DNA of 64,000 nt. It comes from Hetaerina americana (Eukaryota; Arthropoda; Insecta; Odonata; Calopterygidae). This document shows, in pieces, positions 47,009 to 60,207 of this stretch. The first letter of the stretch is position 1. Each line of letters starts with the position of its first letter. The position numbers and the translations under genes are program-made. Below the pieces are notes generated by a model. The model was not told the origin of the DNA. It worked only from the letters and a program-made list of their open reading frames with translations, and searched no databases. Location of the stretch: assembly GCA_022747635.1 (NCBI GenBank), contig JAKTNV010000017.1:2529501-2593500 (forward strand), read 5' to 3'.

Positions 47009-49612
47009 AATAAAAATGTCATTTAATTGATCCAATGGAACACTTGGAAATGCCGTTTTAGGCAACTTAGTTGGGACTACATAAAGATTGATGTTATAAT
47101 TTGATATTCTTAACACGTGAAGTAAACTAGTATGATTGTGCATAACCAATATGTCTAAAGCTCATACTATTCTTAAATAGTATCACTGAAAGGAAATACA
47201 TTTAAAACCGATCAACAGTTTGGGAAAAAATTATATAGCCCAAAAATTTCATGATTTTGAAGTTTTTCGATCGAGTACTTCATATAGAATGGATGTGATG
47301 AAATTTTTTAAATAGGATTTCAAAACATGACTAGCACTAATGAACATATGAATGCTTCACAAATTAATTTAACTTATCTTTCAGTCTGCTTAAAGAAAGA
47401 GTTGCCAATGGTGCCTAAAATCATGAAATTACAAACATTATTCACAAACTGAAAGGTAGTGTCTCTCCGTTATCTCTGCTATTTTGGTTTTTCGTAGTGT
47501 TTTCTGGTATTTTCGACCCCATCGTCTCTCGAGTGATATTGCGCCCATTGCCATATATTGATGTTCGAGGAAAGAATAAGTGTGCGCACTAAGTATTCAA
47601 TATATATATGAATATATTTATGATAGACTAATTGTAATTACCTCTCAAAACCTCATTTTTTTGCTAAACGAGAAGTTGTTAATCATGTATTGATCTCCTA
47701 TCCAATACACTACACTATCGGTCTAGATGTTATGACACACATTTTTCTTATTTCCGCTAAAATGTAGGTTACGAGATTGATCGATTTCACACCTGAAAAC
47801 AGGTCGGAAGGAGTCAGCTAAGACGCTCAAGCCGTCTCGGTTGTTAATCTTACGTGTTGAAATCGAGTCATGGCGGTTCTAAAATCTTTGGTAGAGAGAT
47901 ATATACTCACCTATTAAATTAAATACATATAGTAACGCTAATTAATTTCTAATCAGTTGACATGTTGGATTATAAATAAATTATTAAATATTCTACCACC
48001 TCCTTTGCTTTTCTCATGCGACCCCTTTACTTTCAACTAAAACGAAACAATCTCACTGATGTAATTTGGCATAAATGATGAACAAACACTTTAAAGTGAT
48101 TTTTGAAATTCTAAATTTGGAATTCCAAATTTCCTTGAAATAAGCTTTTAAACTGCAACTTTTTTCCATTTCAAGCAATGTTATAACAATAATGAATGGG
48201 AGTATTCAAGTAAAAGACCATGAGCATTTGAATATATTACATCTGGAGTTAATCTGTGGACATTTATAATGCCCACCATAATAGATTAAACAAATCTGGA
48301 AACTTATTTCAAAAATTAACCCACCATAGTTTTGACAACTTGCATCGAATTGGGTAATGAAACAAGTTGTGAAAACCATGCAGGGTTAGTATTCAAATAC
48401 TGTGTCATGGTGTACTTATTTGTTTATTTTATTATCATTGGCCATTAAAACTAACCGTATGGAGCACTTTTCTAGATTTAAAATTCAAATGAATTAATTA
48501 TGCGCAAATAAATTAAGGTTATCGTGAACCCAATATCCCAGCCAATGGGAAGGATTATATTCTATTTAGAGAGCAGTTCTTTTAGAGATGATCGGGGAAA
48601 AACTGGAATGTGATTGCCGCGAAAAATAAAGAAGCTTTCGCTCAAGTTGTTGATTAGAATATGAGCTAAACCATACAGCTTGAGGCCGCACCACCAAATT
48701 AAATATAGAAGTCATCTATCAATAGATAATGATTCAAATGCAAATTATTCCCAGCGTCAGCATTTTTATGACGTTATAAGCCACATGAAAACTTTTTTAC
48801 AAAAATATTGCGAAACCAAAAATGTGTATTAAGTAAAGCCTGTTATTCAACACAGATAATGGTAAAAATAAAATAATGGGGTGGAAAAAAGTATTCGAAA
48901 TGATAAAAACATGTGCGGGATAAAAGTGCGTATTGAGTTTTAAGACCATTAGGCTCATTTAAAATACGTTTGATCAGCAATTTTAATTTTGCAATTGATT
49001 TGAAGGGTCGACCTCAAAACGTGTTTGACGTGGAATGGTACAGATAAGCAAATGCTATTGAAACAAATGGCTCTTGAAAACAGATTTCTAGTCTTAATAT
49101 TTATATTATTTATTCCAGTTACTTGAGAAATTCTGCTTTAAACACTTGAGCCCTTTATTCATCTTAGTCTCATATTCTCAATATATTCTTAAATGCTTGA
49201 CATACATATTATTTCGTGGAAAAACAGAAGGATTTCCATCCCATCTACGTCAAAGACATTTGGATAAAATAACTGCGTGCAGTTCACATTCAGTCTAGTG
49301 CATGTTTTCAATAAGGCCATTCACATAAAAAATCTCTACGCAGTTATCCGACGAAAATTAAAACAAAGTCAAATTTTCGAGCCTTAGATCACCATTCAGA
49401 TGTTTAAAGTTGACTTTCGGGTGGAGGATAAGGTGAGTGCAGAGAAAAAGAAGCCAGTACTTTCGAGCGGTTGCATTAGGCCACAGTAAAATCGTCTGGG
49501 AGCATTGAAGCTTCATCTAGGGCCACAACTGCGTTCAAACACCGCAAATGCGACCGCTCGAGGGGTGGGGAACGTGGTGGCCCCGCCCCTTTCAAGGCAT
49601 TCATTTACTCAC
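47009..49612 (-). other. RSPH3 intron, one imperfect inverted repeat
   Basis: Mostly AT-rich. GATCGATTTCACAC at 47779-47792 pairs imperfectly with GTGTTGAAATCGA at 47854-47866, giving a hairpin of about 90 bp. No protein motif is seen. Confidence 0.45.
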
Positions 49613-49741
49613 GTCTCCTGGGTATATCTGCGTCTCAGCGTCCACTCCGGTCTTCGCCGGGATGTAGAGGGGGGTCGGGGGCCGGTCAATGAAGGGATCC
49701 GTCTGACACCAAACGTCCTCCTCCTTGGGGCGATCGAATAT
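49613..49741 (-). CDS. RSPH3: RSPH3 exon (QTD and IPAKTG segment)
   Basis: This 43-codon exon encodes EEDVWCQTDPFIDRPPTPLY followed by IPAKTGVDAETQIYPGD, the family signature read as CQTDxFLDRPPTPLFIPAKTG. It lies between the DVQTE segment and the PKA-anchoring helix, as in other radial spoke 3 proteins. The acceptor AG at 49743-49742 follows a long pyrimidine tract, and the donor is GTGAGTAAAT. Both junctions are phase 0. The surrounding sequence is GC-rich, but no other frame is informative. Confidence 0.95.
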
Positions 49742-51206
49742 CTGGAAGGTGCGAATGCAGAGAGTCGAGGGGTGATGAGTGTCCAGCTAGAGGACCTAGG
49801 CCAGGAATGATGGTGAGAGGCGGAATGTTCATAGAACTCCGTTCAAATGCCTTTTCTTTTAAACCATGGGTGGCTATAGACTTACGGGCAACGTTTTACC
49901 AAGTTTTTCGGATACTGCTTCACCATTTTGTTTAGCAGTGCACTTTATGGCGTATATAACTTGTTTCTGTAATTAACAACAGAAAGCTTGGCGATATTTC
50001 TTTTATGCTACCCATAAAATCACGTGATTATGCACTATTTTTCATTTTAGTGACTCCTTTTCCTATCGGATAATAGTAGTATATAATAAAAATAAGCATA
50101 CAATGGGAACTAAGTGAAATAAGACCATAGATGGAAACGTAAGGAATTAATGATCTTTCTGTGAAACTCAGTAGGTTAACCTGATGGATGATCCAAAGCT
50201 GGCAAGCGTACATATTTCAAAGTGTAAATCTCACTTGAATGTGACATGAATCTTCCATGTTATTTAGGAGCATCAATTTTTCCTTGTGACTCACCAGACT
50301 GTTGTAATGTTTTCAAAAGCTATTTGATACTAGAGGCGAAATGGGCGCCTACTAGGTTGGTTTGACGCTGTTCTTATAAGGTAAGCGGGCTGCATAAAAC
50401 AAATAGCGTCAAATCCCTTTCGTGTTCTGCGATTACGTTTTACGTACTCGTGCCGAAGAACATTTTGTGGATATCGATAAATTATTTAAAGGTTTCTTTG
50501 AAAAGTACGAATGTGGATGTGTGTATACAAATATTCTAGAAAATAGTTCTGTCGAAATATTTTCTTCGTGGTAATTTAAATCGCGTTGAGCCCATCTTCA
50601 CCAGGTATTTAGTTTTTATTTTGAATTTATGGTCAAAGATGCTCGTTCCGAGAGGTTATTTTGTGCATAGTAGCGACAGATACATATTAAATCCATCTTG
50701 TGAGTCACCTTCGTGATGCCATCAGTCGCTCGAAATATTTCGTATAATGTGCACCTGGAAATTTTTATTTCATTGTGGAAATGCTTAGAATAAGGCAAGG
50801 CTTCCATGGAAAGAGATTGACGGCTGAAGATGTTACTCTTTTAGTCTTTAGAATTAATTATTTGATAAATCTTTAGTCTTTCTTCCTCAGCTGGAAGAGA
50901 CATTCTTCTCAAGACAATTTGTTGTTTTTCTAGATTTGAGGTTGATTTTAATTGCAAATAAAACGTTTATGACCATTAAAGGTTAGACCTTGAGTTCAAA
51001 GAGTATCGCTTCAATCGTCATCAGTCGACATGCCAGCAGACTTATGCCTCTTCTCTGTAAAAGTTTACATTAATCATTAAGTCCTCTGCCCCTGAAGAGA
51101 CTGAATATTTTTTTTCGAATTATTTTGGAAAACTCGTTCTCCACAGTGTATAAGGTACGACGTGTATTAAGTATTCCCGATATTCGCAGATAATATTATG
51201 CATATG

Positions 51207-51208
<2 letters not shown>
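49742..51208 (-). other. RSPH3 intron, nothing recognised
   Basis: AT-rich DNA with motif-free short open frames. Confidence 0.55.

Positions 51209-51266
<58 letters not shown>
51209..51266. repeat. (TA)n microsatellite
   Basis: About 29 uninterrupted TA units lie 21 bp upstream of the recognisable start of the non-LTR fragment at 51288. Confidence 0.97.
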
Positions 51267-51268
<2 letters not shown>

Positions 51269-51287
51269 TCATTGGTCGTTCCATGTG

Positions 51288-52390
51288 AGCAAGCAACAGT
51301 TTGTGGCATTCGTGGACTTGGAGAAAGCTTTCGACAATGTGGAATAGAACAAGATGGTCGGGCTGCTGGAAAAAGTCGGAATGGATTACAACGACAGAAG
51401 ACCAATCTATCAGCTATACAAAAAGCAAGTAGCCACAATGCGAATGAAAGATGAAACCCATATAGAGGCTAAAATTAACAAAGGAGTTGAACAAGAATGC
51501 AACCTCTTACCTACATTGTTCAACATGTACCTGGAGGAGGCAATAATAGAAGCAGCACAAGGCACCGGATTAAACGGAATTAGGATCAATGGAGAAGAGA
51601 AAAATATGCTACGCTTCGCCGCCGATATTGCAATGATAGCGGGAAACCAGGTGGATCTTCAAGCGTTACTAAACGTATTGGATCAATTTCCAGAAAGATA
51701 CAACATGAACATAAACAAGACTAAGACTAAAATCCTAGTATGTGGAAGAGGGAAGCGGAATACAGTAGTCACACTGAAAGGACCAAAATTAGAGCAAATG
51801 GATTTCTTGAACTATCTCGGAAGTACCATCACATGGGATGGAAGAAGTACTATAGACATCAAGCGAAGAATAGCTTAAGCTAAGAGAGCATTTGCAATGA
51901 AAAGACAACTGCCGTGTTCAAAGAAGATAGAACTACAGGCTATAAAACAATACGTGAAAACATTCGCATGGAGCGTGGCACTCTATGGATCAGAAGCATG
52001 GACCATCGGAAAAGTAGACCAGAAAACACAAGAAGCCTTCAATATTTGGTGCTGAAGGCGAATAATTAAGATCAAATGGAGAGATAAAATAAGAAATGAA
52101 GAAGTATACAGAAGGATAGACAAAGAACGGACCTTATGGAACACCGTAGAGAAAAGAAGAACCAGATGGAATGACCACACCCAGAGGCACAATGGATTAA
52201 TGAAGAATATAACAGAAGGAAAAGTAGAAGGTAAAGTCCCAAGAGGAAGGCAAAGGGATAAATAAATACATGGGACAAATAAAGAAGAAAGTACAATGCA
52301 AAAAATACCAGGAAGTAAGCAATTAGCATTCAATAGGGTAGGATGGAGGTCTGCTGTCAACCAATCTTAGGATTGAATGCCCAATGATGA
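51288..52390 (+). mobile_element. Non-LTR retrotransposon fragment, decayed
   Basis: Reverse-transcriptase landmarks run in order: FVDLEKAFDNVE, a stop where Trp is expected (51343-51345), INKGVEQECNLLPTLFNMYL, FAADIAMIAG at the catalytic site (normally FADD), and then LNYLGSTITWDG. The frame stops at 51878 but continues after it with WSVALYGSEAWT and VPRGRQR. The endonuclease domain and the first reverse-transcriptase blocks are missing, so it is 5'-truncated. It resembles insect proteins annotated as endonuclease-reverse transcriptase. Clade not assigned. Confidence 0.88.
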
Positions 52391-52760
52391 TACTCGTATA
52401 TTCATTATATCCCAATGTTTCTCTAGTAATAGATCTTGGCTTCATCAAAATTAATAATTGTTATCGTAGGTTTCTGGTTAGGTGCAGTTTCTTCCACCTT
52501 GTCACCGTTCTCGTTAGCATGAAGCATGTCGCATCACATCAGGCATAACAGAAGTGTCTCGTGGTTTTTCTCCAGAAATCATATCATAATAAAAATATTA
52601 ACAACAAAGATGCTTTGTGTTTCCTCTATTCTCATCACCTGATGTTTTTCATGTATATGGTCAGGAATTGGAGCATCGCATGGCTTCAATTTATCTAAAT
52701 CAATACTATATCATACTGGTCTAGACGTTCTGATGCGATAGTGCATGGATGAATTGCTTC

Positions 52761-52762
<2 letters not shown>

Positions 52763-52819
<57 letters not shown>
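52763..52819. repeat. (TA)n microsatellite
   Basis: About 28 TA units followed by further imperfect AT-rich repeats to about 52860. Confidence 0.97.
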
Positions 52820-52823
<4 letters not shown>

Positions 52824-52859
52824 TACTATAGCTATATATAATAGATATATATATAAATT

Positions 52860-54219
52860 ATTATAAGGTGCTATAGGTCTAACTGCGTTTCACCTATAAT
52901 ATTACTCCAATCGCAGAGTGATACTTCCGATACCCATGCACGTCTCTTATCGTGACATATTCTTCACTTTACGCATATTTTAATGCAAGTTGTTACAAGA
53001 AATATATTCATTTCTACATGATTTTTGTTACAGTATACTCGAGCTTCAAGGGCATTAACTCAGGTCAAGATTCACAATGAAAGTATTGAGCGAAGAGGGA
53101 GTTGTTAATTTCCAAAGAGAAAGTATCAAGATAATCTTACTCCTTTAAGATTTTTTACTTTTCGTGACTTTGTTAATACAAAGGTTTTCCTTTATCTTTA
53201 TGCTGAATCGAGATACCTAAACGTTTTTACATAATGGTATCGCTTTGAGCTTTGCTTGAAAGAGCTCTATGAATCAGATTAGTTAGATATCCATCCTTGT
53301 CATTTTACTTTATTCAAAACTTTCTGGTTTAACCTTGAGGTATTGTTTATTTAGCAAAGCGAACCTTTGTGTGAATCTATCTAAATTGAACACTACGGAG
53401 TCGCCTCATGATACGGAAATAGCAATATATGATACACTTTATGTAGAAATTTAGACCATTGGTGCATTGAAATATATTAAAAAATCTAAGGCAGTGTTGG
53501 TCAGAAAACAGTTATAGAATAAAACATATGCTTATAAAAAGAAAAAAATAAATAGTTTAATTTGTTTTTCCAGGTTTAAAATACTTCGTCTACTATAATA
53601 TATTTGTATTTTCCCACGCAATCTCCTTTGTTACACTTAGTTCTCCTTTACGTATAGACTTAAACTTGATTTAATGCCTCAATCCCATTTGCTCTTATTA
53701 AATCGTCTATGCAGTGTCCGTTCTTTCGGAGTAATATATTGATTGCGGATTAGCATTTTGCAGCAGGGATTTCGGAGGGCCCAGTAGCAGGTCTCCAATA
53801 AATCCTCCATAGAATCTCTCAAACCTAAAAATAATCTCTTCACCAACGAACGTCATTCCCTCAAAAACTTGTATCTCAATGATACATTTACTTATACTAC
53901 TCACACCAACTACCCGACACCCACTTTCCAAACAGAGATTCAGTCTTTTCTCCTCTAATTTGGACCAGAAGAAGGCCTCACCTCCCAAGACATATTCCTG
54001 CTCTCACTCCCAAACCCTAGAACAACCCAGTTTTATCTCATCCCAAAAATACACAAACCCAACATCCCCTGTCGCCCTATATAGTTTTAAGTTTCAACGA
54101 TCTTACCAAAAAATCTCCGCAATTTCTAGACCACCACTTACAACCTCTTGTACTTCTTTAAATTGGAAGTTGGCATTAGGCATTTAACATGCATTTTGGG
54201 AGGAGCCCTCATCACTGAC
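52860..54219 (-). other. RSPH3 intron, nothing recognised
   Basis: AT-rich DNA. Open frames at 53707-54187 are longer than expected for this composition but overlap on both strands and show no domain. Confidence 0.45.
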
Positions 54220-54390
54220 CTCCTCCAGATATTTCTCCGTCTGCACGTCCATATGCTGTCGTCCGGACACCGGCGGAGGGGTGCCCAGTCTTTGGGGTCT
54301 CCTCGGGGCCTTTGCCCTCCTCCTGGCGGCCGCCCGTCTCCTCCTCGCCGCCTCCAACTCGATCCGCCTCTGCTCAATGTCCACCTGACC
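54220..54390 (-). CDS. RSPH3: RSPH3 exon (DVQTE segment)
   Basis: This 57-codon exon begins with an Arg/Ala/Glu-rich helix (DIEQRRIELEAARRR and following) and ends with GTPPPVSGRQHMDVQTEKYL and EE. The pattern TPxPVxGRxHxDVQTExYLEE is a hallmark of radial spoke protein 3. The acceptor AG at 54392-54391 and the GTCAGT donor at 54219 are both phase 0, joining cleanly to the exons at 60.2 kb and 49.7 kb. In the spoke this part lies near the stalk base, towards the docking end. Confidence 0.95.
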
Positions 54391-54690
54391 CTGCAACAAT
54401 TCACCATTTACACGTCACCGGTCATTAGGAATCCGTCCTATTTTCCCCCACTTTCCTTCCACGCCTCGAAAGGAATGCACTACATCTATTATAAATAGCC
54501 AATTGTGTTTACGTTTAGTGGTACAGGTTAATGTCATTTAGTGATTTATTTATTTGTATGTATTAATTTTTATGGTGTTTTTTTTACATGTAAGGTTTAA
54601 TTTAATTGATATTATTTTGAAATCGTAAATAATTTAAAAAGATTTGTCGCATCTTCGAACCTTGGTTCGTGGACTTTCTTCGTGATGTCA
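54391..54690 (-). other. RSPH3 intron, nothing recognised
   Basis: AT-rich sequence just upstream of the exon. Nothing recognised. Confidence 0.5.
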
Positions 54691-54701
54691 TTTTTAAAAG
54701 G

Positions 54702-54812
54702 GCAATTTCAAAGGGTAAAAATCATTCTTCTTGATCGGGATTTTTACGCTTTGAAATTTTTGCAATTTAATGCAGAAAGTATATGACCCCGTTAAAGTTA
54801 CTTCCGCGGGAC
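54702..54812 (-). repeat. Hairpin repeat family, copy 4 (complete hairpin)
   Basis: On the minus strand it begins GTCCCGCGGAAGTAACTTTA, then TTTCTGCATTAAATTGC, then hairpin arms at 54739-54763 and 54702-54726 with about 25 bp of pairing around a loop containing CCGATC. It has the same order of blocks as copy 1 at 33942, with divergence in the spacer. Confidence 0.68.
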
Positions 54813-57800
54813 CTCCTGCTGTTCTTTGTATTTTCAAAGCAAATTCTTAAATTCATCAATCCATAAAAAACTAGCTTCAATGAACTAATAAATGCGGTTA
54901 ACTTATTTCATTGCTATTATCAACATATTTAATTTTAAAAACAGTTTCTCAGTCTTGAAAGAATATTCAGCTTTCTAAAAATTTTCCCTTACATAATCTA
55001 CGAATAAAATTTCTTCAGCAGAAGTAGAACATCAAAGATAACGTAGGGTGCTGTTAGGCTGTGAGATAACAGCTCATTGGTGAATTAGTATATCGTTAAA
55101 TAGTAATACGCCATACACATATAGCAGTATAATGCTTTTCTATGCTTTGGTTATGCTAACCCAAAAAACAATTTTATTTTTCGATGGGACGTATCCGAAA
55201 CACGAGCATTTAAGGACATACTACTCTCGCTGCTGCAATATTTTTAAGATATGTATCCGTAGAAATTAGAATTGATTAATATGAACAATGAAACGCAGTG
55301 ACCGAATGAAATTGTTGAATGCATATTGGTTCTTGTTAGAACATTTTCAGATTTTATCTGAAAATACTCTCTTCTACTCTTTATTTAATATTTTTTATCA
55401 TTGAGCATGTTTAATGGCGCGTATTCAGCCGTAAATAACTCCAGAAAAGCTGCAGCATAGTTGCAAGCGAAACTGTGAAGTGAATGTCCATTTCTATGAA
55501 ATGGTACTGTAATAAATGTAATTAGCGCCTAGCATGCGTAAGAAGAACTTGAGTAAATCGAGCATATGATTTGCGTTCATCTAATACAACTGATTTGCTA
55601 ACCGCGGGCGATATGGAGTAACTAGAAAATAATACATTTTGAAGATTTGACTATTTAGCCATGGAGATTACTATCGATTACTATCGCTTTGGAAAAATCC
55701 ATATAAAAACAAAATTCTGAAGACAAATTTTTTATTTTAATTATTACTAGAATTTTTGCATTGATTGCAAATGCATACTTTTTGGAATGCTACAACATTG
55801 AATAAGCGAAATGTACAGGTACAAGGTTTAAAGATTTTTACCCGTGATTTTCAAGGCTATGAATGTTGAAATTGTAAAATTTTGCTGATTAACTGCCGAG
55901 TACATTGAAAATAATTTGGAAACTAGAGTGAAGATCCAAAAATGTCTGCTAACTATATGTATATTCAACATAATACATAGGTTCACAACAAAAACTAATG
56001 CCTACCACAGGCATAAAGATATTGGATCGCGTAATCTGAAATACTTATATACATGAGAATATTATTAATATTTCTCATACGATTGTATATATAAATATAT
56101 ATACGAGTATACTCGTATATATTTATATACATTTATTTACTCGTATATTTGGTGACGTACGAGTGGAAATTATCGGCGTGCCTTGACCATTTTGTTTTTA
56201 CTAAGGTGATATTTCTCATAAAATATTTTTTACTGGAACAATGCAAACGTTTAAATTTAACATAATATGGATTAGTTTTTTATTTGTTGAAGAGCGCAAT
56301 AAACGTGGCCTGGAAATGGAAGTAAATGATTTCTTCGCAGGATGGCTTAGCGTGCTTTTTTAAAAATTAATGAGCGCATGGAATTGGCATGCTATGTCTT
56401 AGATATTATGTGGCTCAGTGGAGTGTGAAATAGAAAGCAATATGAGGAAAATAAAAAAATTAAAATATCACAGCATTCAAGCGCATTAGATGTTTCCTAA
56501 GTCTGTTGCTCTGTCCAATGTACAATTTCTCAATAAATGAAGTTCTAGAGATAAAATGTAATTCGATTTAATTTCATGAAGTTTCATTATTGAAATAGCA
56601 TTACAAGGTTTATTTCAATTTTAATCTTAAAATGCTGTAGTGATAAGGATACTGATAGACTTTAATTTTTATAATTATCAGTTGAAATTTATCATTATTT
56701 GGTAGTATTCCTTTGAACACGGAAAAAGCTTGAGCTTAGACGCACGAGAGAAAAATGAAAGAAAAAAAACAAGCTAAATGTTTTAAAAGATACCTTTATT
56801 ATATGATTTCTTTTAAAAGTTTTTTCCCTTTCAAACCTTTGAGAATCACTAGTTGTTACCGAAGAAGTGTTTCAAGTTTTAGAGGAACGGCATACGGGAT
56901 ACTCACGTACTTAGGATTATAAAAACGCTAATTATGAATAAAATAATATATATTCCTATCCTAGTGCAAGAAAACCGAAATTTGAGTGTGTAGTAGGCAA
57001 CATTTATTTGAAATTGATAAAATGTAGCGATGAATGAAAGCTATTTGCATGGTGAAACTCTGATGAACTATTTACTGATGCGTAAGAATATATAAAAAGT
57101 GACGAACTGAGTTGGGAGACAGGGGAAACTAATAGGGTTTCAAATAAAATACGGAATTAAAGAATAAGCCAATCTAATGACGATTTATTTATTTACCAAC
57201 TAACTTGATGTCTCATTACAGAGTAGTCGGGGTTTATTTTTCGATGATAGAAATTATGAACCCTAAGTGGGTAGTTGTTGCAGCCTGTGCAATATTCTTG
57301 GAAGCATTCAAGTATACTAATCTTGATCGAGTAATCTGACTCCATAACAGAATCTTGGGACAAAATGTTATTTATTCCGAAAGCAATTCACGTTTCTCCA
57401 TCGGAAAAATGCTGAATACGGCATTCGTGGAAAATATCTTTAGCGTCACCCCGATAGTCGCGTGAACAACACCGAGGAGAATTTCGAATTGATTAAGAAG
57501 TATTGGAAAGCCGTGCGCGTTGGTCATCGACTTTATTTTTGGGAAAAAAGTGTTGAGAAAATATCAATACTTAATAGTTTTATTTTGCATTTTGAGGCGT
57601 AAGCGAGGCAGTGAATATTTGCATAATGGTGCTCTATGCGTGCTTTTGCAATGCTGTATTTGTGTTTATGTGCGGTCACTGACCTCTTGGGACAACAACT
57701 TGGCGTACCCAAAGTACGGGTTCCATTTTGGCTGCTAAAGCAAACGGAAAGACGCAAAAGGTCAACAATTATGTATTGATACAGTAGGTAATTATAACAA

Positions 57801-60207
57801 TTATCTCTATTCCTATAGTAATAATAATTGAGAAAATTAAACCATGCTTAAGACCAATATCCATTGCTAATGACAATTTTTGCCGGAAACCTTTTTGGCT
57901 AATTAAGAATTTTAGTCCCAACTTATCGGTTCATCGGTGTTTGTAAAACGAATAACTTTTAAAGATGAAGATGTAAACTAAAATCGATAGCATGTAGTAT
58001 TTCAAAGTGTTCCTGAGTTAAATGTTAGTGAATTGAGTGGTAAACCTTAAAGGGAGTACCCACTAAACTTTTGTTGAATTAACAGCCAAACGATCCACTT
58101 TAATCTATTTGTTACGTGTGTAGATGACATGCATTAAAAAAATGGAAAGTGAACGTAAAACTAAATGCAAAATGGTAATTGTATGGTACACATTCAAATG
58201 CAAATACTATATAGTTTCTGATAGAATACCGTCGCTCTGGTATGTCTCTGATCTTGAAAATTTCTCCCAATGGTTACTTACAGAATTATTTTTTACAGCA
58301 ACTGAATCCTTCAGAGGTAGCCATTGGGACTTATTCAATCAATATTTGTCGTTAATATTTTAGAAGCTATTTAGGATTGGTATGGCTAACAATGAATATT
58401 GACGTTAAGCATAATTAATAAATTTAAGAATATTCTCTGCAATTATATTTTAACAATAGGGTTCCAAGTTTAAAATGTAATGATACAGAAAATTAAAGAC
58501 CAAGTCAATGTTTGCACGTGTAATATTTCATTTCTTATGACTTACACGTGACGGCTTTTATTTGCTTAAATATATTCGTGGTTCCGGGAACAAAAAGAAT
58601 GGTGTTTAATCAGTGTGAAGAGTCACTAACATCGTAGGGCTTTTGGGAACTTCAGATAATTCGCTTTATTAGACCATTTCCACTGCAATAGTAAATTATG
58701 TATACGTTGAATATGAACCACAGTAGTGACTACAAACATTCAGATAATAATACTTATATGATGGAAATTTTCGCCTAATTAGCAAAATACCTACAAATAT
58801 TAAAAATAACTACTCTGATATTGTATTTGGCTTTCAGAATTATCAAATAAATGTGGAGTAGAATTCCAATATAATCAAGGTCTTAGTTAACGTTTTCATC
58901 TTCAGATAGCGTTCTTTCAATGTAGTTGTAGTTAAAATTAATGCACGCAAAATCTTTTACCAGCAACAGAAACTGTAAGACGGACAAATATGATCACCTA
59001 ATGAGTCATTAAAATGGAAAAAGTTAACTCTTTCAAAATACAAATTCAGACATCACGATAAAAATTCTGAAAACCAGATTTATTCCCTTGACATCATTAT
59101 GCCATCGTTTTGCAACATAGGATACGACTCTCTTGGCTTAAGATAGGCTAAGGTTTAATTTTGTATTGATAGTCTATAGCTATTCATCTCTGTATATGGT
59201 AATGCCAAACAAGTGTCATATTATAGAAATATATAAATCTTATGCTTGATTTTCATGTGATAGGCCAACTTATCCTAGCATAGCTCGGAAATAGCCAGCT
59301 TTGCTGATATGAAAAATACGAAAATGTGATTGTTTTTGACTTGAGTATGCTGCAAAAGTGTAAATTTCTAAATTTTTTAAACTTTTCGATATCAGCAGTG
59401 GGGAATTTTCTAAAATACACTAGAAAATCACTAAACACTTCAAAATCTACGAGATAGTCCATTGTCAAATTTGACGACCTATTTTCAGTATCATAAGTCC
59501 TAAGATATAGCCCAACTGAGCATGATGATAATGTTTTGGACACGGCTTTGTGAATATTCATAATTTTAACGAACATAATTACCATAACTTAATAATTATT
59601 ATAATCACTAATAACCTCATTTTCCTTATTTAAGTTGGCAAAAATTTCCTCTTAGAAATCGAAATATTTTTGCTAGAATTCATATTCAGATATTTTCATT
59701 AACCATGGGCACATACTTAAATATATGGTTCTAATTTTCTTGTGTGTGCGTTTAACTTAGGGTGTTTTACCTTTACCATTACTGTGACTTGAAATCAGAT
59801 ATATTGTTTATTTTATTTGAGTATTGTGGTCTATATGTTCTACCCCATACAGATCCTACCTAAGTACCGCCCTCATTAGCCTTGTCGAAGAACCTCAATA
59901 ATCATTGTCCACTTTATGATGGCAAGATAATGTTGCGTATCCAACCATGCAGATTGGTCTGCTTTAATTTGTCATAGGTAAATGTGGTAGCTTATTGTTT
60001 CATCCGGAGATGGCTGAAGAACAATAGTTTTATTTTGATACATAAGGGGAGAATTTTGGACACTGGGGAGAGGATAAGATATATTTTACATAATTCCTAA
60101 TGTGATATGCATGGCATGCGAGATGTTAGCTAACGTGTGCTATTTTAAAAGAAAAGTGGATTTCTTTTTAGAAAAAGATACCGTATTCTATTAATTCATA
60201 CCCTTAC
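54813..60207 (-). other. RSPH3 intron, palindrome only
   Basis: A long AT-rich stretch with no transposon proteins or other recognisable genes. At 56097-56122 lies a perfect 26-bp palindrome centred on GAGTATACTC, extended imperfectly by AT repeats on both sides. Open frames at 57520-57757 and 58124-58363 show no domain. Confidence 0.55.

Noticed and set aside
53707..54187. Overlapping open frames on both strands near 53.9 kb
   Set aside because: No domain, and opposite-strand overlap suggests composition. No splice link to the RSPH3 exon was found.
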